Of a stretch of DNA of 64,000 nt, positions 1-11,366 are shown piece after piece. Positions within the stretch are counted from its first letter, which is position 1; each line of letters opens with the position of its first letter. The notes beneath the pieces were generated by a model. It was given only the letters and a program-made list of their open reading frames with translations. It was not told the DNA's origin and made no database searches. This DNA comes from Cryptomeria japonica (taxonomy: Eukaryota > Streptophyta > Pinopsida > Cupressales > Cupressaceae): contig NC_081412.1 in the NCBI RefSeq assembly GCF_030272615.1, positions 543,320,335 to 543,384,334 on the forward strand, written 5' to 3'. Position numbers and translations under genes: made by a program.

Positions 1-238
1 TATCTTCCCAAAACGTGGATTCCCAATTGGCAAGTAACCTGCCACCCAAGTGCCCAGTTTAGTGAACATGTCAACTTTAGTGAACATGTTAACTTTTGTA
101 TCATGCATAATGTTATTCATTCCAAAAAATGCAATAGATAGCAATTCATTTCTTGTTGGCATAAACTATTATTTCCTGCATTTTTCATGTTGTCTTGCCA
201 ACCTATCTACTGATACTTCTTTTTGACATTGTTTGTAG

Positions 239-915
239 GGATGGCAATAGGAAGACTACGGACAGGAAAAAGAAAGGGTGTCGAAACATCTGTCCTACAG
301 AATGGAATGCCTGCTACGAATTCAAAGACAAATGGGATGGTTGATGCTCTCACCTCCAACGATGGTTTAGGGAATTCTGCAAGGCAACCACCACCGCCCT
401 TTGTAGATTGGAACGATGGGATGGACATAATGAAGTTTGATGCCATGCAAGTAGAACTGCTAATGCAGAAGGTCAAAATTGCCCACACTAAAAATGAAAG
501 GCTGAAGGGGATTGTTTCTGATCTTGAATGGAGACTCACTGAAGTGAAAAGGAGATGCACTGAACTCAATAAGAAATGAATTGAACTCAATAAGAAATGC
601 ATGGAACTCAATAACAAGGTCATGGACTTGGATGATAAGAACATGGACCTTGAGCTGGAAGTGCGTGGTTTGCAGATGGCAAATGAGAGACAAGAGGTAG
701 TGCATGAGGCGTGAGCTAAAAACAACAAAATCATAAGTGACTAGATGCAAGGGATGCTATATGTTTGTGGGCAACGTGCTTAGTATTGGAAACAAAGGTA
801 CGCAAAGCTGTTTGCCTCTGTAACTGATGAAGATGATGGGAGTAATGTGCCTCCCCTTACTCTGACCACTGGGGGAAACAAAAGTCATTTAAATACTCAA
901 CCTCTGCCTCTATAA
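239..915 (+). pseudogene. Last exon of an unknown coiled-coil gene, 5' end off window
   Basis: Reading starts after a plausible splice acceptor (tttgtag) and stays in one frame from the ATG at 241 to a terminal TAA at 913-915. It is broken by in-frame TGA near 577 and 712 and TAG near 742 and 781. The first third is basic and low complexity, with a short proline run (PPPPF). The second part is a charged heptad-like coiled coil with repeated ELNKK and MDLDDK units, and the tail is acidic (VTDEDDG). I do not recognise the family. The coiled-coil tail resembles the end of plant transposon-borne ORFs such as the one at 2.2-2.9 kb. The N-terminal exons would lie left of the window. Four stops make it a relic. 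Confidence 0.45.
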
Positions 916-1440
916 CAGACTTGCACTATTACAAAAGTTTCGTAGATGTATATTGTTGAGTCTTATTCAATAAAGTGTCAGTTGTGGTCCAAACTTTTTG
1001 TAATCAGACATATTCTTTCATTTAGGAAGACACTTTGTATGCTTCATGAATGGTTATTTTCAATAAACTTGATTGACTGAAGTTTTTCTTTCTAGTTCTT
1101 TTCTTCGAGAGCCCTTCTTGAACTAGTTGTAAAAATATATTAAGTGGCCTTGCCACCTTCTCAAAAAAAATTAAAAATATAAATGTGATTGACTTCACTT
1201 AAACATCAATGGTCAATGATTGGTTTGTTGTACACTTTTTCATGCTTTCTGAAATGTTCTATGTGGATTTTGTACACGTCTTCTATGATGAATGGTTTTC
1301 GCACCTCTCTTAATATGACTTCCCAATCAGTGTTCGCAAATGAAGATGGGTGAATCTATACCTGAAACCTAACTGTAGGTTAAAAGTTTTTATTTTATAG
1401 CGAATTCCAAAGAACCACTAATTGTATGATGGCAATTTTT

Positions 1441-1700
1441 CTTAACTTCCACCTACTTATAATAGTTGCTTATAGAAGACTGAAAAATGCTTATTTATAA
1501 ATGATGGATAAATTGAATCACAAGTACATAAGAGAGCTTTCTCAATGAGGTATTCTTCTTCATAAATATTAACTTCCACCTGCTTATAATAGTTGCTTAT
1601 TGAAGACTAAAAAAATGGTTAATTATAAATGATGGATAAACTGAATCACAAGTACATAAGATAGATTACTCAATGACTATTATTCTTCATAAATATTAAA
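1441..1700. repeat. Tandem duplication, two ~130-bp copies
   Basis: Two adjacent diverged copies begin with aacttccacctacttataa / aacttccacctgcttataa. Both continue through atgatggataaa and cacaagtacataag to cttcataaatatta. No coding content is seen. Confidence 0.8.
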
Positions 1701-1859
1701 TATAGATCAATGAGTATTTAACTATTTAAGCTTTACCACATTAAAGGTCTATTTTGGAGCCACAATAGCTTCAACCCACCTTAAAAAGGTATAGTATAAC
1801 ATGCAGGTTAATTCTACTTTTATTCCGTAAACAAAGAAACACAAATTGAAAGTAACACT

Positions 1860-2095
1860 TCATATATATGTGACAAGTGTTAGTCAGTCATTTTCGCTAA
1901 TTCATTGACTGGTTGCCTACTAATTCCATGTCACCGTCTCATGGTGAAATTGACTAACACGAAGTGTTAGTCGATTTCGCCATTTTGTAGGCATAAAGGA
2001 AATGGCAGCCTGCCACTCAGCGAATCAGCAAAGAGGACTAACGCGGCGTGTTTGTCGATTTCACCATTTCATGGGCCTAAAGGAAATAGCAGATG
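1860..2095. repeat. Palindromic GACTAACAC/GTGTTAGTC repeats, left cluster
   Basis: Two ~100-bp units each open with an inverted pair, GACTAACACGAAGTGTTAGTC and the diverged GACTAACGCGGCGTGTTTGTC. They continue with a shared tail (cgatttcgccatttt, cataaaggaaatggcag). The same palindromic core recurs at 8.35, 14.3-15.0 and 15.9 kb, so this is one repeat family. It may be the transposase-binding subterminal array of a DNA transposon, which is an inference. Confidence 0.6.
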
Positions 2096-2211
2096 CATCT
2101 ATTCTCGAGATTACTTTTAAAATGAAAAATGAATTGATATGGTAATGACTTGTATCTTATAGATGACCACTGCCTTGTTTGTTGTTTGGGCTACAGAGTC
2201 TTTATATTTCT

Positions 2212-2850
2212 TCAGGACTTATTGTGTAAACTTATGAGACACTTTTTAAAATCACCCCTTTTTGCATTGTAGAAAGAGGGCACCCTAGGGGTATTCCCAT
2301 TGTCCAATCTTTGAAGCTCTTTTCTCAATCGATCTACAAACTCATCATGTGACTTTAGGTAAGTCTCGAGTTCAATCCTCTCACCAAAAATCATTAAACT
2401 GTTATTATTATCATCTTCTGCATCCATGATATGAGCCTCTCATGCTCTCTCAAAGCTTTGGTCATCCCAGTGTATGTCTTCCAATAGTTCTCTGCAACTA
2501 GCAACACACTCCTGAATGTATGTTCAATAACTTCATGAACAAACTTATCCATCTTTTGCTGCATTTTTTCTATTTATCGAGATGACTTTTCTGCCTTGCT
2601 TCTCCAATATATTGTATCTATCCAAGCATCCATACCATCTTGGTCAATACCATATGACATCCCTATTTCACTGATGCCTATCTCAATCTGCAGTAATCTT
2701 GCTTGCAGTCTCTGCTTCTCTTCATCACTTTTTTTCATATAGCCTCTTATATGTAGAGTTCTCCCTTACAAGAAACTCTATTTGATCTTGATTCAGTTTA
2801 GCCACATCTAAGTTTAGTTTGGCAGTGATTCTATGGTCAATATTTCCAAC
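2212..2850 (-). pseudogene. Coiled-coil C-terminal relic of a plant transposon-type ORF
   Basis: On the minus strand a diverged reading frame runs from about 2,850 down to a stop near 2,212, with at least one frameshift near 2,740 and a TAA near 2,577. The N-terminal part (KLNQDQIEFLVRENSTYKRL) resembles the segment at 10.65-10.85 kb (KFNKAQMKHEIEKKKKYKAL). Both continue with LYE and a charged helix. Further on are a Trp-rich stretch (DAWIDTIYW) and a helix ending in ALREHERL. I read it as the C-terminal half of the same mobile-domain family, with the rest lost or replaced by the minisatellite immediately upstream. The function is unknown. Confidence 0.4.
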
Positions 2851-2852
2851 TT

Positions 2853-3250
2853 GTCACAAACACACGAAACTAACGGCTGTGATTGACTAACCTGTCAGTA
2901 ACACATGAAACTAACGGTTGTGATTGACTAATGGTTGCGATTTGAGTACTGGCTAGCGGACTTTTCCTTTTGGCATGTGAAAGGGCAAAATAGACTAACA
3001 CCCCATGAAACTAACGGTTGTGATTGAGTAACCTGTCACTAACACATGAAACTAATGGCTGCGATTGAGTAACCTATCACTAACATGCGAAACTAAAGGT
3101 TGTAATTGAATAACCTGTCACTAACACGTGAAACTTACGAGTGCAATTGACTAATCTTGCACAAACATGCAAAACTAATGGTTTTGATTGAATAACCTTG
3201 AACTAACATGCGAAATAAACAGTTGCAATTGACTAACGGTTGCGATTCAA
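2853..3250. repeat. Minisatellite with a ~43-bp unit
   Basis: About nine degenerate units of the form taacacatgaaactaacggt followed by tgtgattgactaacctgtcac. The unit contains the same GACTAAC core as the palindromic repeats elsewhere in 1.9-16 kb, and ends near tactggcag. It has no coding potential. Confidence 0.8.
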
Positions 3251-3363
3251 GTACTGGCAGGCCCATATACCAAGTGTTCAATCCAAGGAGAGAAAATTGG
3301 CATTCTTGCATCATCATGAAGGAGATAAAATTATCTTCAATCTAGGTGTTCACAATTTACACA

Positions 3364-3590
3364 TCTACATTCCATATCTCACATCTTAATTTCATTGCAT
3401 ATCAATATTGCATTATTACAGAAATCAATGTTGTTCCTTTTAGAGAAGACTTAATGCATATCACATGTTTAGAGAAAGGATTATATTTATTAGATTATCT
3501 GCATTCCATATCTCACATCTTAATTTCATTGCATATCAAAATTGCAATGCCTATGACATGTTTAGAGAAAGGATTATATTTATTAGATTT
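3364..3590. repeat. Imperfect tandem duplication
   Basis: The string cattccatatctcacatctt with its continuation, and gtttagagaaaggattata with its continuation, each occur twice (about 3,368/3,503 and 3,468/3,562). The second copy carries an internal deletion. No gene is supported here. Confidence 0.75.
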
Positions 3591-3822
3591 TAAATTAACA
3601 TATAAAGTGTATTGGTTTGTAGACATATAAAGTGCATAGAGACAAACATATAAATTGTAAACATAACCGAGACAAACATATAAATCGTAAACATTCAAGA
3701 CAAACTACGTTCAAAGATCGGCTATGTAGCCATAGAAATTAATTGTTTTATATAAAATAGCATAGTCATACAGGAGCAGTTATACAATTTTAATTAGAGG
3801 ACCTCCTCTATGTTGGGAATCT

Positions 3823-4312
3823 ACTCTATATCCTCACAAACCTCCTTGCTGGCCGTGGACTACCATAAGCCATAAAAATGGGGGTGTAGTCCATAATAAG
3901 AAGGTTCCATGTAAAGAATGCTGTTACATCCTTGATACTATCATTAGAGTATGGCACCAGGGACCATCCACATCTCCAATGTGGTCTGTCAGCATAGATT
4001 ATGTGAATCTGAGGGAGAGTGACTGGCCAGTATGCAAGGGCGAAATACACTGGCCATAGTTGCCTATACAAAGCGACCGTCAATGGAGTCAACAATTTGG
4101 TGAGTGATAGCATGTCTTCTATGTCAACATTGTACATATTATCATTGGTATAATGTCTTCTCATTCGAATGGTCCACTCAGCGGCCCGTCTAGGAGTTAT
4201 TGTTCAGATAATATCTAAAACAATGATATCCAGGAGGCGCTGAAATAAAGAAGACTCCTCATCGTTCTCTACCAACCTCTCTAGTAGTCTGCAGATACAT
4301 ACGATAAGAGTG
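3823..4312 (-). pseudogene. Unrecognised terminal exon downstream of the MULE transposase
   Basis: A mostly open minus-strand frame starts around 4,312 (RLLERLVENDEESSLFQRL), passes one TGA near 4,207, and continues as about 112 residues to a TAG near 3,823. It is rich in aromatic residues (WPVYFALAYWPV, HWRCGWSLVPY) and ends with a basic tail (SPRPARRFVRI). The Trp/Tyr-rich composition suggests a folded domain rather than noise, but I do not recognise it. Its position on the same strand, 0.5 kb beyond the MULE transposase stop, suggests an accessory ORF of the same element or a captured gene. Upstream exons between 4.35 and 4.78 kb could not be placed. Confidence 0.35.
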
Positions 4313-4785
4313 TTAGTAATATAACTATAACATTCAATAAATGTAAGACATAAGAGTATTAAGCACTAAAAATGCAAGACATAATCACACCATAAGAGTA
4401 TTAAATATTTAACTAGATCATTCAATAAATTGAAGACATAAAAGCGTAATACTAATAATTAAGTTGCATAAAACCTGTGCCTGTCTCCCAACGTGTATGT
4501 GAATGCCCTTTAGTGATAAAATAGGGCAAAAACACAATGGACCTGCATACAAAGATACATTATAAAAGATGGTTAGGGATAGTTATAGTAAACATTACAA
4601 TGCAACTACAATAAACAAAGTTGTTTCATATTACGCAATAGGTTGAATGAAGAATGGCTAAACATCAAGCACATATATGACATAGTTACAAACAGAAAGC
4701 TTGATTAGAACAAATAATACCAAAACTAGTATCAGCGAGGATTATTATGTGATCCCTCTCCACATAAAAGACCATCAAAAGCCAA

Positions 4786-7700
4786 CTACCGACGAGGACT
4801 CCTATGGCTAGGTGTTGACGGGGTGTCAAACACTGTCACACATAAGTGTGTATCACTTTCACTGACTACAAGACATAACAACTAAATAAATCTGTGCAAC
4901 ATTCACATGTTTAGAAACCACTTACAGGTGACACTAGAGTACCAACCTGTATTAGACACAACTGATGTAGTGGCAAGGACATGCGGTTCTGATGTTTGGT
5001 CCAATTGCCTCTTTCCCCTTCTCCTCCTAGAAGTCTCAAAGGGGAACTCAAAGATGACAGGCTACTGAACATCATGACAAATCTCACTCCTAGTACTATG
5101 CCCCATTTGCTGCTGATTGTGACGACAGACTCAACTTGCACTGAACCAAGGCCACATATGTTCGGTGGTTGTATTGGTTGGATCAGTAGACGGTCTAAAA
5201 TCAAATTACATGGCACCGACATTCTGAAGATCAGCCATAAACCTATCCAGACAGCCTACAAATGCCATTAGTTTATTGCTTGAACTCGACATTGTTTGCA
5301 ACAATACGTTTAACTTTCTATTTTCTTCATTCCATATTACGGTGTCCACATCCTCTAAATTTGTATGTGCATTAGAAATGGTATCGACGACAGGTTCAGG
5401 TGTTGGGTTTTCATTAGTATTAGTAGAGATTGGAGTCGACATAGGAATAGGATCTGTATGAAACAAGATCTTAGGGTGAAGTACACATCTTTTAAGTTAG
5501 CAAAAAACAACATTCACGAACATCCACTTACCTGGAACACGTGAATCATGGAATGAATTGTTCATCATTGCAACAACCTTCAACGCATGCTTGCACATGT
5601 TTCCTTGCCAACTCCACAGACATTCACAAATGTAGAAGTGATCCACAAATTTTCTAACCACATACCAGTTGCACGAGGATTGACTTTTCACCTAGTACCA
5701 TCCAGGAGTAGTGTCATCTAGAACACAATCGGCATCAGGAATTGCCTTTTCCCTCTCCATACTAGTTTGCAAATGTGTCAACTTGTAGTTGTTGATAAAT
5801 CAAAAATGCTGCAATTCTCGCTTATGCTGGTAGAATGGTTCCACTTTATACACAAGTATAAAATACAGATTGTCCATCCTCCTCAAGCACATCTTTTTAT
5901 CATCTCTTAGGTGCAATGACTTCAATTTACCATGGGATGATTCAATGGCATTATTTATATCCTAGTTAGCATGAGCAAAATTCCTGAAGTTTTTCACCCA
6001 CATAGCTGGCCAAAAAAAAAAAAAATTGAAATAAAGAAATTAAAAATAGGAGTAGGATGTTAACAACCAAATGACAACCAAAACGGGTAACAAGACATAA
6101 AGCCACCACTCAAATGTAATGTCTAACTCACCAATACGACCTTCTCCTTGACACCATGTGTTGTAGAAGTACTCTAGAAAACGTGGCTGATCACTAAATT
6201 TGACAAAGAAAGTGTGCAGATCGTCCATAATTCTCTCTTCACTTTCATGCATTGCCATCATTATCGCCCCTAAACAATGAAAAATTTCCATTGCTTTTTC
6301 CTTCGTTGCATACTTATACACATTCTTCAACCATGCTCGATGCATGTGCCAAATAAAAAGTATGACATGACATTCAAAAATAGTCTTGTTATGAACAAAA
6401 CGTTTAATTGGGCTGAGCTGGGAGCGTGGTCATTTGAAATAAAATGTAGAGAAGCATATCATAATGTTTGATTTCATGTAGATAAAATATCACTCTTGCA
6501 CTTACTCTATCACTTGAATCTCTGCACTTGCATCATCCATGATAAATGCATTGATCCTCCAATCAGGCCTCTTTTCCTTTCCTCATCTCTGCAACTCCAT
6601 CAACCACACCTAGATATCCTTGATCTTGTTCCTTGATGTCACAACCCATGCAATAGGCACCCCTGATTGCTACTTGTCAAAGACGAGACATGAATACAAT
6701 TGATACTATTTTAAACAACAAACAGGAAGATCATGACCATCCACAGATCAAATGGGCTGCATGAAAAGCGGTTAAGTTTGAAGAGACTTACCCTGTATTT
6801 GTTTGTTGTGAATGTTTAATCCATTGAGATGATTGAGTCATGTGAGAATCATACCATCATGTCAAGCATCCAAGCCATTTGTATTCCCATAATGAAAGGT
6901 CTATCGGCATCTTGTGGCTGCTGGAAAAAAAAAGAAATTTTCCTCATCCTATTTTTTCCATTCTAAGATGCTACTGGCATCATGCACATGCTTTCATGAC
7001 CAAATAGAATGGACCCTCACCACTGTGTTGATAATATCCTTGCCTGTCACGAATGAATCTTTGTTCTTCAACATGTCATGAAAAATGGGATCATCAAGAT
7101 GTCTATCCACAATAGCATCAACGATCACATCCATCAGCAATAGCCTCTCTATTTATGCTTTGCATTCATCGAAAAGGTTTGGTGCAAATTGAGAGTGCAG
7201 CTCATTGCTGGTATCATCGACCCCATGACAAGCTTCACCATTCTTGTCTACATGCAATGATTGCTTTAATATCAAGATAGCCACATTTGGCCTACCATAT
7301 AACACCTTAACAATGAAGTGGCATGTACAACCTCTTTTCTTTGATATGTCCGCGTGTGCTTCTTATTTGATGACTTCTTCCTATTGTCTTCTGGTCCATA
7401 TGAACACCAATACCTTTAAAAAATAACTCTCCTATTATCAACAACAGTCGTAATGTCATTAAATGTAGACAAAGAATAGGAAAGAATGTGTCTACGAACT
7501 GACTGTACATATTTGTTCTATGCATGTTGTGCAGAACACTATCATGCTCAGTGTGCTGCTTTCAGAGGAATTGGGTTTCAACACCTTCGGGCAACGATTC
7601 CCCTCTCATGAATGCATCCAATCTACCCAATGGAATTGCTACACATAGGTCCGTTGTTGAATCATTTTCGACACAAATTGGCATCCACTAAATATCCCTT

Positions 7701-7900
7701 AAACAAAAATGAGGTAAACCTTCACCACCATCTTGAACTTCCAATACCATAATGTCCTGCCATTTCCGGTGTTTTCCCATTTTGGTCCTACACATATCAG
7801 AGAAAGAAAGAGATATCGTAAATAGTAAACCGCCATAGTAATAATATCTTCAGTGTGATACTGTTTTGAGATATTGGTTGATGTCAAATGTGATTACCAT
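4786..7900 (-). pseudogene. Mutator-like (MULE) transposase relic, spliced
   Basis: A MULE transposase cuts and inserts transposon ends using a DDE active site. From N to C terminus the minus strand shows: a helical stretch near 7.0-7.2 kb (HLDDPIFHDMLKNKDSF); the first catalytic Asp in ISMD.TFTTNKY near 6.8 kb; SGVPIAWVVTSRNKIKDI near 6.65 kb; the second Asp in FIMDDASAEIQ near 6.54 kb; HRAWLKNVYKYA near 6.33 kb; the probable Glu in NNAIESSHGKLK near 5.95 kb; and a SWIM zinc finger CEC...CKH near 5.6 kb. A phase-1 intron (cag|gtaagtgg at about 5.53 kb to tttcatacag at about 5.46 kb) joins DSRVP to DPIPMS. Later exons carry a basic RRRGKRQ tract near 5.03 kb and end in SPRR with TAG at 4,786-4,788. 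More than ten stops show it is dead. Confidence 0.85.
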
Positions 7901-8334
7901 GATATTGGTTGCTTCACAGAAATGACCAAAGCTACTTTACTATTAGACCTTCATCCTGTTAGCACATATTTTTACAAAATAGTTTTGTGCTATTTATGGA
8001 CACTTTTAGTTTCATCACAAGAGCATTTATTGGTGGATTGTATGTACAGGTGATATGTTGCAGTATCTTCATGAAAAAGAATCACTTCGACGTATTGAAA
8101 GGAATGTTGAGTGATATGTTGATTGTTCAACAGGTCTGATTTGGAGCTACAGTAGCCGAGGCCATTTTAGATATGCCTCCAATTCACTTGACCTTTGTTC
8201 ATACTCATCGGTTTAAATATGACTGATGAAATAGTATGAAGAAAATCTGTGAGCTCTATCGGCACAACCTCTATTGATGACCTCGACATATCAGAGTATG
8301 TTTCAGCTACAAGGAGCGGTCTCGGTTTGCTATA

Positions 8335-8440
8335 CCGATACCCGATGAGTCTTGGCTAACACACGTGTTAGTCACGTGTTTTACACCGTCAATTTTACAA
8401 TTAGTGGTTGCGATTGACTAACCTGTCACTAACATTGTTT
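8335..8440. repeat. GTGTTAGTC/GACTAAC palindromic repeat unit
   Basis: CTAACACACGTGTTAGTCAC is followed by ttttacaccgtcaattttac and, about 60 bp on, by gcgattgactaacctgtc. The unit is thus bounded by GTTAGTC and GACTAAC in inverted orientation, as at 14.35 and 15.9 kb. A GGTCTGATTTGGAGC motif lies 200 bp upstream at 8,133. Confidence 0.65.
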
Positions 8441-8648
8441 CCATTAAATGCATAAATTGAGTAGATTCGTTGCCACATGAAGCAAATCTATCAAAGATTG
8501 CAATAATCAATTACAAAGATTGCAAATCTATCCCAAATAGCTGGTATTATAGAGCAACATTTCTCACGAAGTAATTGCAGAAAGATATTAAGTGGTTAAT
8601 AAAAAAAAAATTTGAGTTACTAACTATAGGGTGAAATAATTTGCAGAA

Positions 8649-11366
8649 ATGGAGGGGTCAAGCTCAAAAGGGAAGTGAAAACTGCCGAAGTATCCAGTAC
8701 CACAACAAAGAAATTGGGTAGAAAGCTAAATCAGGACATGATAGACCAAATGGGATCTCCAAGAGCTAGGCCATGCAGAGCTAAGACAAATTTGCCTATC
8801 TGCGAGTAGTTGGAGGACATATACAGAGAGATTGGGGATATATTCACCATAGTGTGAGGGCACGAGTTGTTCCTTTTCCATTACTTCTGCAAGGATAAGC
8901 CCACACCAATTTCAAGCCCATGGAAAATGGGTCTTGGTAAACTTGTAGTACCGAATGTGTTTCTGAATATTGATTTGTTGAAGCTTTTAGTAAGAAATTA
9001 TAATGCAAACAAGCAATGCATTATGTTTCCTGATGGGACTGCTCTAGTGCATTTTGCAAAGGCTACAATTCAGGAAGTTTTTGCCATAGATTTGGAAGAA
9101 GAGTACAGGAAGACAGACACTACATACCAGGGTTCGAACCTCATTGTCCATAAAGTAGACAAGGGGAAGCTAACATAAGAAGAAGGTCCTCCATATGACA
9201 TGACTATTTTAAGAAGTATCTGCAATATACATATATGGCTTGTGGTCAGGTGGGAGGAGTTGAAGCTCCTAATGTGGCAAACATAGGACCACTTGTTCTA
9301 GCAGCAAAAGTTTAGAGGCATGAGCCTAGGGAATTTGACTTCGCTTCTTACCTGGTAGACAGATTGCATGAAGGTTTCTTAAACCTGAAAGATAGTCAAG
9401 ACAAATATTTCAAGCACTACTCATTGTTAATGTACATCATTTTATTTTATAAGAGACTTAGAGGGTTATGGCCAGAAGAATGAAATGTGAATACATTTGG
9501 GAAAGATGGAAAGGAGTAACTAGTGCAATTATGGGTTTCCCTTTGGGATTATAGGTTTGCGAGTTCTCATTACCTCAAATTTGAGGAGTTCTTTGTCAAA
9601 CCAGTTTTCTTGCTCTTTGGTGAGCCTTGGCAAGGATCATTTTTGTGGGAGGTTAAGAAGTTTCTTAGGCCTCATGAGCACCAAAATCCAAAGGTCAATC
9701 ACAACTAGGGTGATTGGTACTCGTGCTGAAACTTCACTTTTGTTCAATGCTATGGATTTGAGGGTTATCCATATGTTCTCCCTAAGCCTACACCAGATAG
9801 GATTGCCTTCTTGGAAATTGTAAGGCAGTTAATTGTGTCTAATGCCAAACATTTTGGAGGACCACACAAGCAAGCTTTCCTCCCTGGCACACTTCACTTT
9901 CAGGATTTTAAAATTGTATCAACTAGGGCATACGAGGCCATTGACAGGAAGCTGGTGGATGAATACAATTTGTTTCGGTGTGTATCTAGAGCAGGCTATG
10001 ATCCTAAGAGTTACATCCATTCAAGTAGGAAAAGATAGGATTTGGGAGACTACCTCCATGAGGACAATGAATTTGAAGGCAAGTGAAGGAATAAGGAGGT
10101 GGAAGAGGATTCAGAGGCAGAGGATAGGCTTATTGTTTCTCTAAGTGCAGAGATAGATGAAATAATGGCAGAACATAATTCTTTTGTATCTAATGATCAG
10201 TTCATTAAGTCTAAGGAATTCAAATCATTCCTCTACCACTTCAAGGGTAAGAAATTGAGGAAAGAAGTGCCAAATGTCATCCCTGAGAATGAAGCAAAAA
10301 TGATGAAGAGGTTGAAGAAAGACATTGACATAGAAGTTCAGAATATGACCCCGCAAAGGGGCAGACAATTGCTAGTAGAGGTAGTAATAATTGTGTTTCC
10401 AAGATGGGTACTGAGTGCTTCATTTGTTTTTGATTCTTTGTTACATTCAGGTAATAAGGATATGAAGTTAAACATCCAAGGAGTGCAAGATATTTTTATT
10501 AGATCAAGATATGATCCAAAGGAGGAAGAAATGTTATTGTGGGCCTTATATCCTCCTAATAAGAGGCCAAAAATCATTGATGTAGATAAAGCTTTTGGTC
10601 ACATGATACCTTAAAGGTTGGAGAAGTAGATCCTATAGTCACAGCTAACATGGGTATCAATATTTCAAAATTTAATAAGGCCCAAATGAAACATGAGATA
10701 GAAAAGAAGAAAAAGTATAAGGCTTTGTATGAAGAGACCCATAAGAGGAGTGGGCACCTTGTTCCCCAAATTATAGATTCAGGAGGCCAATGGAAGAAAA
10801 AATTTGAAAAGCTATCTTATGAACATAACAAGTTGAAAAAATAGATGAAGAGCATTAGGGTCGATACCGCTTGCGTGTTTCTAAGTAGGAGGTATGACAA
10901 TATGGAGAAAGCATTGAATGAATTCTGGGGTGAATATCAAAGGAACATGGACAATATGATTTCACACACGAGAATTCGAGATAGACTAGACATGATGTTA
11001 TAGGATGCAATGACCAAAGAGAAAGTAAAAAAGAAGGTGCAGGGTTTTCTTGTTACACATGATGGAGTTACACAGGCATTAAAGTTTGAATTTGATGAAT
11101 GCCAACAGATTGTTGAGCATGGGGTTCCTAGTCTAGTAGATGATGTAGACGTGATTAAAGATAGAACCATATGGATCTCTAAGTGCAAGTCTATGCTTAA
11201 TGCAGCCCAAGCCATCACTAGAGCAGATGTCCTTGACATGAATGACAAGGCCGATCAATTGGAAAAATTTTATGTGATTGACAATGCAGCCAAGGATGCC
11301 ATCTTCAACGCTACAAAATATAAGGATCCGGCCTACTTGGGGGATATTAAGAAATGTGGACGGTGA
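8649..11366 (+). pseudogene. Relic of a long plant transposon / mobile-domain-type ORF
   Basis: Nearly continuous coding similarity runs from the region after ATG 8,649 to a TGA at 11,364-11,366, about 850-900 residues, with roughly 15 in-frame stops and a few frameshifts. The N-terminal half has the layout seen in plant mobile-domain / plant transposon protein ORFs: LLVRNYNANKQCIMFPDG, then ATIQEVFAIDLEEEY, then a Trp-rich helix region (LWVSLWDYRFASSHY). The middle is acidic (EVEEDSEAEDR) followed by a basic segment. The C-terminal third (10.65-11.36 kb) is a long coiled coil, beginning KFNKAQMKHEIEKKKKYKAL. No zinc knuckle, protease or polymerase is visible. Such ORFs are known as cargo or gag-like proteins of plant mobile elements. 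Whether this one belongs with the neighbouring MULE or is independent cannot be settled here. Confidence 0.6.

Noticed and set aside
207-750. Minus-strand open frames opposite the first coiled-coil exon
   Set aside because: Ser/Leu/Phe-rich antisense shadows. The plus strand has the splice acceptor and heptad pattern.
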